Source: Rubripirellula reticaptiva (GTDB lineage: Bacteria > Planctomycetota > Planctomycetia > Pirellulales > Pirellulaceae). From it: DNA of 64,000 nt. Shown piece by piece: positions 36,212 to 44,848 of the stretch (within the stretch, counting starts at the first letter, position 1; the number at the start of each line of letters is the position of its first letter). Under the pieces are notes generated by a model that was not told the DNA's origin, did no database searches, and saw nothing but the letters and a program-made list of their open reading frames with translations. The stretch is taken from assembly GCF_007860175.1 (NCBI RefSeq), contig NZ_SJPX01000001.1, forward strand, positions 806,001 to 870,000, given 5' to 3'. The translations under genes were made by a program, and so were the position numbers.

Positions 36212-36501
36212 TGAGCACCGACGCCTCCCTGACCCGAACCGTGGTCGTCCGAAACGCCGAAGGCTTGCATGCACGCCCGGCGGACTTATTGGTCCGAATG
36301 GCCAGCAAGTATCAGGCAGAAATCCGGATCGGGAAAAACAGTGAATGGGTTGATTGTAAAAGCATTTTGTCGCTTTTGACACTCGGTGCTGCGCAGGGGA
36401 CCGAGCTTTCGGTCACTGCCGACGGCATCGATGCGGCTGATGCAATCGACTCAATCACCGCCCTCTTCGAGGCGGGCTTTGACGATACCAGCGAGAAGTA
36501 A
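36211..36501 (+). CDS. HPr phosphocarrier protein (Npr-like)
   Basis: 96 residues from ATG 36211, inside the stop of the EIIA gene. Phosphorylated His20 lies in NAEGLHARPADLLV. The regulatory serine position is present as Ser51 in DCKSILSLLTLGAAQG. It passes phosphate from enzyme I to EIIA. Whether an HPr kinase uses Ser51 cannot be seen here. It differs from canonical HPr at residues around the serine (LSLLTLGA). Confidence 0.93.
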   Translation: MSTDASLTRTVVVRNAEGLHARPADLLVRMASKYQAEIRIGKNSEWVDCKSILSLLTLGAAQGTELSVTADGIDAADAIDSITALFEAGFDDTSEK

Positions 36502-36662
36502 AGGATCGAATCTGCCGTCAACTCGTAAAACCGAGTCGCTGGCCGCCCTCCCCACCTCCCCGCTGCCCCATCCCACAACTTATCAAACCGAACAATTTGA
36601 TGGATCGCGTCACGAAAGTGGTGCTGCTGGAGCGGCCCCCAACGCATACCGATTTCTCGTCC

Positions 36663-36681
36663 GTAGCGGTTCGGCCGCTAC
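36663..36681. other. Perfect 7-bp hairpin upstream of enzyme I
   Basis: GTAGCGG (36663-36669), loop TTCGG, CCGCTAC (36675-36681), in the 229-nt gap between HPr and enzyme I and 50 nt before the latter's ATG. It may attenuate or protect the transcript; no T-run follows, so ordinary intrinsic termination is doubtful. Confidence 0.35.
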
Positions 36682-36730
36682 AACACGAGAGAGATCGCGA
36701 TGCGCGTGAGTCTCGATCTGTCCCACGACG

Positions 36731-38476
36731 ATGGTCGAACTGCAAGGCATCCCTGTCTCGCCAGGAGTCGCTATCGGTCCGGCGCTAGTGCTGGATGCGG
36801 ATGGTTATCAAATTCCTCGCTCTGTAGTCCCCGCCGATCAGGCGGACCAGGAGTACGCGCGCCTGCAGTCAGCCGTCGACGCAGTCTCGGCACGTCTTGA
36901 AACCAGCCGCTTGGAAACAGCTGCGGTTGCTGGTGAACACACCGGCGACATCTTTGCCGCGCAATTGCAAATGCTGCATGATCCGCGACTGCACGCGGAA
37001 CTGCGTCGCCGGATCAACACGGAATACCTGACGGCTGCGTATTCGGTCAATCGCGTGCTGCACAACTATGCAGCGGCGTTGCGGCAGTTATCCAATCCGT
37101 TTCTAGCGGATCGTGCCGAAGATGTGCTGGACATCGAAAAGCAACTTTTGCGTGAACTCGGCGCTGTCAAGCGCGGGCCGATGTCTGATTTGAGCGAGCC
37201 CGTGATCGTGCTGTCACATGTGCTAACGCCAAGCGAAACAGCCAATCTGGATCGCCGGTACGTTCGCGGTTTTGCGACCGAAACCGGTGGCGCGGGCGGC
37301 CATACGGCCATCGTTGCCAAAGGATTGGAATTGCCAGCCGTCGTCGGCATCGGACCGTTTTTGGACAGCGTCGGTGCGGGCGACCAAGTCATTGTCGATG
37401 GTGATCGCGGCCGAGTGATCATCAACCCCGATGCGACGACGCTAAAACACTATGAACAGCGAATCAAGCAACGCAACTCGCTCAGCGCAAGGCTAGCCGA
37501 GCTTCGCGACTTGCCCGCTGAAACGGCCGATGGCGTCCGCATTCGATTGAATGCGAACATCGAGTTCCCGCATGAAACGAGCGCGGCGATCGAGCGCGGT
37601 GCCGATGGCATCGGTTTGTACCGGACCGAGTTTCTGTATTTGTCCAGCGAACAGGAACCCAGCGAAGAAGATCACTACCAAGCGTACAGCCAAGTGGTTC
37701 GCGAAATGTGCGGGCGTCCTGTCGTGATTCGCACGCTTGATCTGGGTGCCGATAAGATGGGCCATCGTCCACTTGTCGAACAAGAACACAATCCGTTTTT
37801 GGGGCTGCGCAGTATCCGTTTGTCGCTGCGAAATTTGGACTTGTTCCGACCACAATTGCGTGCTGTCTTGCGAGCCGCCGTTCACGGCGATGTTCGCGTC
37901 ATGTTTCCGCTGATCACGACCATCGCTGAACTTCGCCAAGCTCGAATGCTGTTGAACCTGGTGGCCGAAGACTTGAAGGACGAAGGCATTCCCTACCGCG
38001 GCGACATCCCCGTCGGCATGATGGTCGAAGTTCCGGCAGCTGTCGTGATGCTGGAAAACTTCGTTCGCGAAGTTGACTTCCTTTCGATCGGTACGAACGA
38101 TTTGGCCCAGTACACCTTGGCCGTCGACCGCAGCAACGAATACGTCGCCGATCTGTACCAATCCAGCGACCCAGCTGTACTGCGTTTGATCGCCCGATGC
38201 GTCGAAGTCGCTGACAACGCACACACGTCGCTGGCGGTTTGCGGAGAGATGAGCAGCATGCCAGCGAGAGCTCTGCTGCTGCTAGGGATGGGCGTGCGAA
38301 ACTTAAGCGTCCCACCGTCCAGTTTGCCACGAGTCAAAAAGGCAATCCGCAGCGTGTCGATCAATCAGTGCCAAGAAATTGCGGCGCGGGTGATGAAACT
38401 CGAAGCGGCGCGAGACGTTGACATGTACCTGCTAGATCGACTGGGTGATCTGGTACCCGAGTTGGTTGTGACCTAA
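36731..38476 (+). CDS. ptsI: Phosphoenolpyruvate-protein phosphotransferase (PTS enzyme I)
   Basis: 581 residues, the usual length. N-terminal LQGIPVSPGVAIGPAL; active His191 in ETGGAGGHTAIVAKGLELP; PEP-binding barrel with GIGLYRTEFLYL, VVIRTLDLGADK, LGLRSIRLSL and MVEVPAAVVM; DFLSIGTNDLAQY; Cys504 in VCGEMSS. It takes phosphate from PEP and gives it to HPr. There is no N-terminal GAF domain, so it is an ordinary enzyme I rather than PtsP, though the genomic setting is regulatory. Confidence 0.95.
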   Translation: MVELQGIPVSPGVAIGPALVLDADGYQIPRSVVPADQADQEYARLQSAVDAVSARLETSRLETAAVAGEHTGDIFAAQLQMLHDPRLHAELRRRINTEYLTAAYSVNRVLHNYAAALRQLSNPFLADRAEDVLDIEKQLLRELGAVKRGPMSDLSEPVIVLSHVLTPSETANLDRRYVRGFATETGGAGGHTAIVAKGLELPAVVGIGPFLDSVGAGDQVIVDGDRGRVIINPDATTLKHYEQRIKQRNSLSARLAELRDLPAETADGVRIRLNANIEFPHETSAAIERGADGIGLYRTEFLYLSSEQEPSEEDHYQAYSQVVREMCGRPVVIRTLDLGADKMGHRPLVEQEHNPFLGLRSIRLSLRNLDLFRPQLRAVLRAAVHGDVRVMFPLITTIAELRQARMLLNLVAEDLKDEGIPYRGDIPVGMMVEVPAAVVMLENFVREVDFLSIGTNDLAQYTLAVDRSNEYVADLYQSSDPAVLRLIARCVEVADNAHTSLAVCGEMSSMPARALLLLGMGVRNLSVPPSSLPRVKKAIRSVSINQCQEIAARVMKLEAARDVDMYLLDRLGDLVPELVVT

Positions 38477-38503
38477 TCCACCTTTTCCATTACTACTGCT
38501 TTT

Positions 38504-39439
38504 GTGACTGCTAAATCCAACACCGACGAGCCACGCACAAGCGATCCTAACGGATCGGCGGCATCGGCATCGGTGGTCCAATCGTCACTAGCTGCACTGC
38601 GAATTCGTTACCGAATCCGTTTTGCAAAAACCGGTCTGTTGCGATGGATCGGTCACCAGGATCTGGTTCGATTGTGGGAGCGGATGGCGCGCCGAGCCGA
38701 CTTAAAACTGTCGATGACCGAAGGCTTCACACCGAAACCGCGATTCGTTTTTCCATCGGCGATGGCACTCGGAATGGAAGGATTGAATGAAGTCATCGAG
38801 ATTGAACTTGCCAACTCGATCACTCCTGCTGAGCTGATGGATCGATTGGTCAGTGACAATCAACCGGGGATGTCGATCGTTTCGGTCAAGCGCCTTCCCG
38901 AGGGTTTCGGCAAAGCCCAACTGGCGCGCACGGACTATCGAATCTCGAGCCCCTGCTTTTCCAGTTCCAACCCTTCAAGTCGTAGTCATTCAAATCTTGA
39001 TGGCTCAAACGAGCAACCAACCAACTCGCCAGTTGATTGGAACCAGATCGGCGAATCGATCCAGCGGTTGCTTGCGTCCGAGTCCGTTTCAATCCAGCGC
39101 AAAAAGAAAACGGTGAACTTGCAAGTCGCCCAGCAGATCCACGAATTGCGGATCGATGTAGAAGACAACGAATCCGAACGCAACTCGATCGTTCTGTCGC
39201 TGATCGCCACCAACGCCGCGTCGTTACGTCCCGATGACGTTCTAGAACTGCTTGGCCTTGATGACTGGATCGATCGCGGCGCCACGATCACACGAACCAA
39301 CGTCCATTTGGACAACGAATTTGAAACCGACGATCTCGACGAGATCGCAATCCATACACAATCACCGCCGGCGTCCATGCGATTGACGCAATCTATGCAA
39401 TCGCATCAAGCCAGCCCAACACCCGTAAGAGGTGCTTAA
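38504..39439 (+). CDS. DUF2344/TIGR03936 protein, partner of a radical SAM enzyme
   Basis: 311 residues from GTG 38504. Conserved start of the domain: RIRYRIRFAKTGLLRWIGHQDLVRLWERMARR, seen here at residues about 33-64, then LKLSMTEGFTPKPRFVFPSA and LGMEGLNEVIEIEL. In many bacteria this domain follows, or is fused to, a TIGR03960 radical SAM protein and precedes RNase E/G. The RNase gene does follow here, only 2 nt after the stop, but no radical SAM gene is visible upstream. Function unknown, with a link to RNA metabolism suggested by context only. The middle (about 145-180) is a Ser/Asn-rich insert. Confidence 0.85.
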   Translation: MTAKSNTDEPRTSDPNGSAASASVVQSSLAALRIRYRIRFAKTGLLRWIGHQDLVRLWERMARRADLKLSMTEGFTPKPRFVFPSAMALGMEGLNEVIEIELANSITPAELMDRLVSDNQPGMSIVSVKRLPEGFGKAQLARTDYRISSPCFSSSNPSSRSHSNLDGSNEQPTNSPVDWNQIGESIQRLLASESVSIQRKKKTVNLQVAQQIHELRIDVEDNESERNSIVLSLIATNAASLRPDDVLELLGLDDWIDRGATITRTNVHLDNEFETDDLDEIAIHTQSPPASMRLTQSMQSHQASPTPVRGA

Positions 39440-39441
39440 CG

Positions 39442-41046
39442 ATGAAAAAAGAAATGCTGATCAATGTGCTGCAACCGGAAGAATGCCGCATTGCTGTGCT
39501 GGAGAACGACCGACTGGAAGAGCTTTACATGGAACGCAAGAGCGTAGAAGCTTTTGCCGGAAACATTTACCGTGGCAAAATCGTCAATTTGGAACCCAGC
39601 ATTCAAGCTGCGTTTGTGGACTTCGGTGTCGGTCGCAACGGATTCCTGCACATCAGCGATGTCGAGCCTCAGTATTTTCGCCAAGGCGGATACGATCCGG
39701 CCGAGGTAATGCGAGAATCGGACGAGATGGCCGAAGCCGCCGCCAAACGGGCACGTGACACGGGGCACGGATCCAAGCACGCCTTCAAAGGTGGACGACC
39801 GCGAAACAAACCACCGATCCAAGAAATCTTTCGCCGCGGCGACGAGGTCCTGGTGCAAGTGATCAAGGAAGGCATCGGCACAAAAGGCCCTACCCTTAGT
39901 ACTTACATTTCGATCCCCGGTCGTTACTTGGTCTTGATGCCCTCGCTCGCACGCGTCGGGGTCAGCCGCAAGATCGAAGACGAAGACGATCGCAAGCGAC
40001 TGAAGCGTTGCTTGCTTGCGCTCAATCCACCCAAGGGACTCGGGTTCATCGTTCGCACAGCCGGCGCGGGTCGCAAAGAAAACGAACTTGAAAATGACCT
40101 CGAGTACCTGCTACGGCTTTGGAAATCGATCGTCAAACGCATCGCGGACACCAAAGAACCCGGTGTCATCTATGAAGAAAGCGATCTGATCATCCGAACG
40201 ATTCGGGACATCTACAGCGACGACATCGACCAAATTTTGGTCGACGAAAAAGAGTCTTATGAAAAGGCTCGCGACTTCCTCAACATGTGCATGCCGCGAG
40301 TCGTCGACCGATTGAAGTACTACGACAGCGACGTTCCACTGTTCCACAAGTACAAGCTGGAACAAGAAATCGTGAAGATCAACACTCGCCAAGTTCAATT
40401 GAAAGACGGTGGCTCGATCGTTATCGACCCCACCGAAGCCTTGGTTGCGATCGACGTCAACAGCGGCAATTTCCGCGGCAATGATTCAGCCGAAGAAAAC
40501 GCATTCCGCTTGAACATGGCCGCCGCCAAAGAGATCGCACGTCAACTGCGACTGCGTGACTTGGGTGGCGTGATCGTCAACGACTTCATCGACATGCGAA
40601 AGGAAAGCCATCGACGCAAGTTGGAACGAACCCTTCGTGATGCAATGGCGAATGACCGCGCCCGAACAAAGATTTTGCGGACGAGCCCATTCGGTTTGAT
40701 CGAGATGACGCGTCAACGGATTCGTCCGAGCTTGAAACGTAGCATCTACAACGACTGTCCGTGTTGCGAAGGCCGTGGTTTGGTCAAGACAGCGGAAAGC
40801 ATGTCGATCGAGGTAATCCGAACGTTGGCGCTGGCAGCAAAGAACACGCACATCGAACGAGTGACGATCCGAGTCAACGATCATGTCGCAGCACACCTGA
40901 ACAACCGCAAACGTCGGGACGTGATGTTGTTGGAAGACACTGGGAAAATGTCAGTTCAAATCCTGGGCAGCGAAGCGCTGTACCCAGAACACCTTGAACT
41001 CGATTGCCGCGATAAGAACGGCGAACGAGTCGAAATCGATAGCTAA
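39442..41046 (+). CDS. Ribonuclease E/G family endoribonuclease
   Basis: 534 residues, close to RNase G length, with no long C-terminal scaffold. S1 domain: GNIYRGKIVNLEPSIQAAFV and GRNGFLHISDV, interrupted by a charged insert of about 50 residues before VLVQVIKEGIGTKGPTL. The catalytic DNase-I-like domain shows VAIDVNSGNFRG (Mg-binding Asp) and LGGVIVNDFIDM. The zinc-link cysteines are in CPCCEG at 439-444. It cleaves single-stranded, A/U-rich RNA in mRNA decay and rRNA maturation. It is coupled to the DUF2344 gene. Confidence 0.95.
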   Translation: MKKEMLINVLQPEECRIAVLENDRLEELYMERKSVEAFAGNIYRGKIVNLEPSIQAAFVDFGVGRNGFLHISDVEPQYFRQGGYDPAEVMRESDEMAEAAAKRARDTGHGSKHAFKGGRPRNKPPIQEIFRRGDEVLVQVIKEGIGTKGPTLSTYISIPGRYLVLMPSLARVGVSRKIEDEDDRKRLKRCLLALNPPKGLGFIVRTAGAGRKENELENDLEYLLRLWKSIVKRIADTKEPGVIYEESDLIIRTIRDIYSDDIDQILVDEKESYEKARDFLNMCMPRVVDRLKYYDSDVPLFHKYKLEQEIVKINTRQVQLKDGGSIVIDPTEALVAIDVNSGNFRGNDSAEENAFRLNMAAAKEIARQLRLRDLGGVIVNDFIDMRKESHRRKLERTLRDAMANDRARTKILRTSPFGLIEMTRQRIRPSLKRSIYNDCPCCEGRGLVKTAESMSIEVIRTLALAAKNTHIERVTIRVNDHVAAHLNNRKRRDVMLLEDTGKMSVQILGSEALYPEHLELDCRDKNGERVEIDS

Positions 41047-41155
41047 GGGAATAGGTATTCGGTCTTCGGTGATAGGCATTAGGAAACTTGTCGATCACCC
41101 AAGACCAATGTGCTTTCCTAAAATTTGAATCCTAACACCTAAACCCCACTGCCCC
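41047..41155. repeat. Imperfect inverted repeat of GGTATTAGG-like units
   Basis: Left arm from 41047 has spaced GG-T-A/T-TTCGG and ATAGGCATTAGG units; right arm from about 41117 has CCTAAAATTTGAATCCTAAC and CACCTAAACCCC, its approximate complement. It fills the gap between RNase E/G and pdxJ. It may be a decayed dispersed repeat. A transcriptional role is possible but not shown. Confidence 0.35.
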
Positions 41156-41878
41156 ATGATTGAACTTGGCGTCAACATTGACCATATCGCGACGGTACGT
41201 CAGGCGCGGCGGACATACGAACCCGATCCGGTGATTGCTGCGGCGCTCGCCGAACAGGGCGGCGCTGACGGGATCACGTTTCATTTGCGTGAAGACCGAC
41301 GTCACATCCAAGACCGCGACGTCGAGTTGCTCAAGCGAACCGTGACGGTCAAAACAAACATGGAATTGGCGTGTGCCGACGAAGTCGTCGACATTTGTTG
41401 TCGGACTCAGCCGGACTGGGGCTTGTTGGTTCCCGAAAGCCGCCAAGAAGTCACGACCGAAGGTGGTTTGGACGTCGCCGGCGATTCGGGCCGAGTCAAA
41501 TCGGCGGTACAGCGATTGAAGGATGCCGGCATCCTGGTGAGTTTGTTCATTGATCCCGATATGGATCAAATTCGTGCGGCGTCCGAGCTTGGAGTCGATG
41601 CAGTTGAACTGCACACCGGGCCGTATGCGATTGCTCGTCGCGATGACCAAAAACGTGAACTCGATCGACTCGCTAGCGCCGGCGAAGCGGTCACGACCGG
41701 GGGCATGCGTTTGCATGCCGGACATGGGCTGAACTACACCAATGTTCGGAATGTCGCCCAAATCCCTGACATGATCGAACTGAATATCGGCCACTCGATC
41801 GTCAGCCGCGCGGTCATGGTCGGCATGAAAGAAGCCGTCGCGGAAATGCGGCGGATTTTGGATTTATACGCGCCGTAA
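41156..41878 (+). CDS. pdxJ: Pyridoxine 5'-phosphate synthase
   Basis: 240 residues, full family length. Signature segments: [34 protein letters not shown] (residues 37-51, phosphate and catalytic residues), [12 protein letters not shown], and near the C-terminus [15 protein letters not shown] and [13 protein letters not shown]. It condenses 3-amino-2-oxopropyl phosphate with 1-deoxyxylulose 5-phosphate in DXP-dependent vitamin B6 synthesis, as a TIM-barrel octamer in the cytoplasm. Confidence 0.96.
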   Translation: MIELGVNIDHIATVRQARRTYEPDPVIAAALAEQGGADGITFHLREDRRHIQDRDVELLKRTVTVKTNMELACADEVVDICCRTQPDWGLLVPESRQEVTTEGGLDVAGDSGRVKSAVQRLKDAGILVSLFIDPDMDQIRAASELGVDAVELHTGPYAIARRDDQKRELDRLASAGEAVTTGGMRLHAGHGLNYTNVRNVAQIPDMIELNIGHSIVSRAVMVGMKEAVAEMRRILDLYAP

Positions 41879-41950
41879 AGTAAACTTGAACGACCCGCGG
41901 CACACTACATCAAGCCGTCTTCAAACCGACGCGAACCTTCACGAGCACTC

Positions 41951-42904
41951 ATGTCGCGACACTCATCGATTATCGGTATTTCGATCGCCGGATGCGTCGT
42001 CGCCGGTTCGTTGGTTTGGGGCGACGACAATCCACGCGGTGAGCGTCGTGCACCGGCGCCCAAAGTTTCCACCGAGCAGCTTCGAGGGATCTTCTTTGAC
42101 GACCTAGACGAGGCGATCCGCGGCCAGCGTCCTTCGTTGTCTTCACTTCGCAAGGCGAGCGAAGCGAAAGCCAACGAGCCGACTAAAACTCAACAGCCCG
42201 ATCAATCATCAGCGGACTCGTGGGCCGGCTTGATTTCGCCGGTTTCGTTAGAAGATGAAATCAAGCGAGTGCGTTTGCATTTCGATTCTATCATCACGAC
42301 CCCCGGTGCATTCAATAGCGGCGGATACCAGGACGCTCGTTTGGACCTGTCGGTTTTGGCGATGCTATTCGCGGTGATCCAGCAACACAGCGGTGATGTA
42401 CGATGGAAAGACGAAGCCGGTGCGGCCCGCGACTTGTTGGCTCGAACTGCATTCAACTGCAAAGCCGGATCGACCCAGGTCTATAACGAAGCCAAGCTGA
42501 GAAAAGCGGACTTGCAAGACTTGGTCTCGGGCACAGGGCTAGCTTCTCGCGAGGCCGAACCGGAAAACGTTTGGTCCGAAATTGCTGACCGATCACCGTT
42601 GATGGAGTACGCCGAGCGATTGGTCGACTCGCTGGAAGGAAACAGCCGCGACGCAGCCTCGATTGAATCGAACATCGATGCAGTCAAACGCGACGCCGAA
42701 CTGATCGCAATGTTAGGCGAAGTGCTGACGAAGGAAGGCATGGACGAAGCAGACGACGACGATTACGTAAAACTCAGCCGCAACATGACCGCCGATTCAA
42801 AGAAAGTCGTCGCGGCGATCGAACGGGCCGATTTCGAAGGGGCTCGCGCCGGGGTCAGCCAGATCCGTGGACGCTGCGACGCTTGTCACGAGCAGTATCG
42901 ATAA
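41951..42904 (+). CDS. Exported cytochrome c'-like helical protein
   Basis: 317 residues with a signal peptide (SIIGISIAGCVVAGSLVWG). The mature chain is helical. The C-terminus is GRCDACHEQYR: a CxxCH heme motif (Cys309, Cys312, His313) followed by x2-YR, exactly the end of cytochrome c'/c-prime proteins, where the heme site is also C-terminal. At about 290 mature residues it is twice the usual length, and the preceding part may be a second, heme-less helical bundle. Likely a periplasmic heme protein binding gases or carrying electrons; function unproven. Confidence 0.7.
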   Translation: MSRHSSIIGISIAGCVVAGSLVWGDDNPRGERRAPAPKVSTEQLRGIFFDDLDEAIRGQRPSLSSLRKASEAKANEPTKTQQPDQSSADSWAGLISPVSLEDEIKRVRLHFDSIITTPGAFNSGGYQDARLDLSVLAMLFAVIQQHSGDVRWKDEAGAARDLLARTAFNCKAGSTQVYNEAKLRKADLQDLVSGTGLASREAEPENVWSEIADRSPLMEYAERLVDSLEGNSRDAASIESNIDAVKRDAELIAMLGEVLTKEGMDEADDDDYVKLSRNMTADSKKVVAAIERADFEGARAGVSQIRGRCDACHEQYR

Positions 42905-42970
42905 GGTCTCGATTGGGAAGTAGAATGATGGTCAACCGACGGTTTCCCAACTCTCCTTCGTTCGTTCAAT

Positions 42971-43801
42971 ATGCCGATTCAAGTCAAATGCCAGTGCGGT
43001 AAAGCACTTAAAATCCCCGATACCATGGCTGGGAAAGCCGTCAAGTGTCCGGGGTGTGCGACCGTTCTTCGCGTTCCGGGTGGTGCAGCCCCGACCGGCC
43101 AGAAGGCAGCCGGTGGCCAGCAAGTCCCTGGCGGTCAACGAGCTGCAGCTGGCAAACCGGCATCTCCGGCTCCCACCGCCGTCAAGCCTGGCCGCATGGA
43201 CGACCTGTTTGACGAAGAAGGGTTTTCCGCTCACGTTGCCCAGGTTTGCCCGGCGTGTCGCGCCGAAATGGCGGCTGGGTCAGTGTTTTGCACCAAGTGC
43301 GGTTATCACAAAGAGTCCGGCGTACGAATGGAGTCTCACAAGACCGCTGGCGTCGATATCAGCCATGGAACGCTAGCGCTTGAAAAAGCAAAAGCCGACA
43401 TGATCAAAGCCAAGAAGCTTGACGACGCCGTCTTAGCTGGCGCCGGTATGCCGTGGTGGATGCTGGCGCTAGTGTTGTTCATGTTGATGAGCGGTCTTTG
43501 TATCGCCGTTCTTGCGGTCAATGCGTCTCGTCGCGTGGACGAAACGATCACCTTCAATCCAATGGGCACGTTCTTGATCTTGTCAGGCTCGGCATTCACG
43601 ACCTTTGGAGTCGGTGCCTTCGGCATGATCGTCATCCACGCGTTCAAACAGCAAATGTCGAAAGGGTTCCTTGCGATCTTGCCACCCTACACGATCTATT
43701 ACGTGTTCAAGAATCCACGCGAAACGTGGAAGTACTTGCTCGGATGCATCGTGCTGCTAGGCATTGGCATCTCGCTAATTGTCGCGGGTGGAAACGCTTA
43801 G
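42971..43801 (+). CDS. Zinc-ribbon membrane protein
   Basis: 276 residues. Two zinc ribbons: Cys7/Cys9/Cys26/Cys29 in VKCQCGKAL and VKCPGCATVL, and Cys93/Cys96/Cys107/Cys110 in CPACRAEM and FCTKCGYH. A Gly/Gln/Pro-rich linker separates them. Three hydrophobic segments follow: WWMLALVLFMLMSGLCIAVL, TFLILSGSAFTTFGVGAFGM and LLGCIVLLGIGISLIVAGG. The first ribbon type is widespread at the N-termini of planctomycete membrane proteins, on the cytoplasmic side. Function unknown. Confidence 0.75.
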   Translation: MPIQVKCQCGKALKIPDTMAGKAVKCPGCATVLRVPGGAAPTGQKAAGGQQVPGGQRAAAGKPASPAPTAVKPGRMDDLFDEEGFSAHVAQVCPACRAEMAAGSVFCTKCGYHKESGVRMESHKTAGVDISHGTLALEKAKADMIKAKKLDDAVLAGAGMPWWMLALVLFMLMSGLCIAVLAVNASRRVDETITFNPMGTFLILSGSAFTTFGVGAFGMIVIHAFKQQMSKGFLAILPPYTIYYVFKNPRETWKYLLGCIVLLGIGISLIVAGGNA

Positions 43802-43857
43802 CAACAACAACACTGTCAAAATTTCATTGCCAATGTCCTCAACGATGGCCAAAGCTA

Positions 43858-44709
43858 TTACTGCGATGGCATCGTTGCGCTAGCTGGCCGGATCGTTGTT
43901 CCGATCGAACGCTTCATCGAGGGAATGTCGACCGAAGGCGTGTTGCCACCGGTCGCAATCATCCGTGACGGTGATCCGATTTCCGAAGGAACATTCAGGC
44001 CCGGCACTCCGGTGCGTCCGATGGGAACCTGCCGCCGCGCGATTGTTGTGGTGGTCAGTCCCGACTTGGGCGCGTTGCCGTCCGCTGCGTCTCGGAATTG
44101 CCGATACTGAGGCGACAAACTTGCCAGTTCTTGCTCAGCCGTCTTTGCCGTTTTCACACCCGGCAACTGAACCGTCGCAGGAATTCCCTGAATGGTATGT
44201 CCTTCGGCGGTCTTGAATGAAGCCACCAATGACACGCGTCGCTGGGCACCACCAATTGCGTCCCAAGGAATCCACACGCTGTACGAAGCACCAAGGTCCG
44301 TTTGGCTGAAGTGACGCTTAAATTGTTCGGGCGTGAATTCGAAACGCTTTGCGTCCTTTTCAGCGGCTTCCACGGTGTCGTCAAACCCGTGCACGACCAA
44401 CGTCCCATCGACGGGCACAGGACGTGATTTTTCATCATAGAAGAACACACGACCGCCAAAGCCACGTGTTGGCGTTCGTCCGGTTTGGACCAACGTATCC
44501 GGCGCCCAAGTCGCGGCCATCTTGACCGGATTAGGGTACGGATCCGGAGTCTTGTCTGACTTGTCGCCTACAAAAGGCAAACGATCAAACATCGACTTGC
44601 TCGCCTTGCTCGTTTTGTCGGATTTTTTTTGGAACGTCGAACAACCAACCGAGCTGACCGAGATCATCAAGGCGATTGATGTAGCGAAATGTCGTCGTGA
44701 TATACGCAT
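43858..44709 (-). CDS. Lipoprotein of unknown function downstream of the long secretin
   Basis: 283 residues from ATG 44709 (GTG at 44712 also possible). The signal ends in the lipobox SSVGC, and the N-terminus RISRRHF has adjacent arginines. The mature part starts with a Lys/Ser-rich linker. A conserved-looking middle follows, VFFYDEKSRPVPVDGTLVVH and SYSVWIPWDAIGGAQRRVSL, a probable beta-sandwich. The tail is Ser/Thr/Pro-rich. No family recognised. It is on the same strand as the 1219-residue secretin, 140 nt further on, and could act as its pilotin or accessory; that is inference. Confidence 0.7.
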   Translation of the reverse strand: MRISRRHFATSIALMISVSSVGCSTFQKKSDKTSKASKSMFDRLPFVGDKSDKTPDPYPNPVKMAATWAPDTLVQTGRTPTRGFGGRVFFYDEKSRPVPVDGTLVVHGFDDTVEAAEKDAKRFEFTPEQFKRHFSQTDLGASYSVWIPWDAIGGAQRRVSLVASFKTAEGHTIQGIPATVQLPGVKTAKTAEQELASLSPQYRQFRDAADGNAPKSGLTTTTIARRQVPIGRTGVPGLNVPSEIGSPSRMIATGGNTPSVDIPSMKRSIGTTIRPASATMPSQ

Positions 44710-44749
44710 CACAGAGTCCGTTTATGATGGGGTCAAAATAGAGGCTTCG

Positions 44750-44768
44750 CACGACGGTGTCCGTCGTG
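44750..44768. other. Perfect 8-bp hairpin in the leader of the lipoprotein gene
   Basis: CACGACGG (44750-44757), loop TGT, CCGTCGTG (44761-44768). It lies 40 nt upstream of the lipoprotein start on the minus strand and could be a leader structure affecting translation or RNA stability. Confidence 0.4.
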
Positions 44769-44800
44769 ATTGCCGGTTGCGAAAGCCGTGCTACCTAAAG

Positions 44801-44820
44801 ACGGGCAAATCATTGCCCGT
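44801..44820 (-). terminator. Intrinsic-terminator-like hairpin after the long secretin
   Basis: Perfect 8-bp stem ACGGGCAA/TTGCCCGT with a 4-nt loop, 28 nt past the secretin stop on the minus strand and followed by CTTTAGG, a weak T-run. It would reduce read-through into the lipoprotein gene. Confidence 0.5.
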
Positions 44821-44848
44821 CCATATTGATTGATCGCTGCGGGGCAAA

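Noticed and set aside
37493-38224. 243-codon minus-strand frame
   Set aside because: Lies fully inside the enzyme I gene; no recognisable domain. Long antisense frames are common here because of the codon bias.
39669-39881. Charged insert in the RNase E/G S1 domain as an unusual feature
   Set aside because: Inserts at this place are common in RNase E/G proteins of many phyla.
41132-41794. 220-codon minus-strand frame
   Set aside because: Antisense to pdxJ, which is certain.
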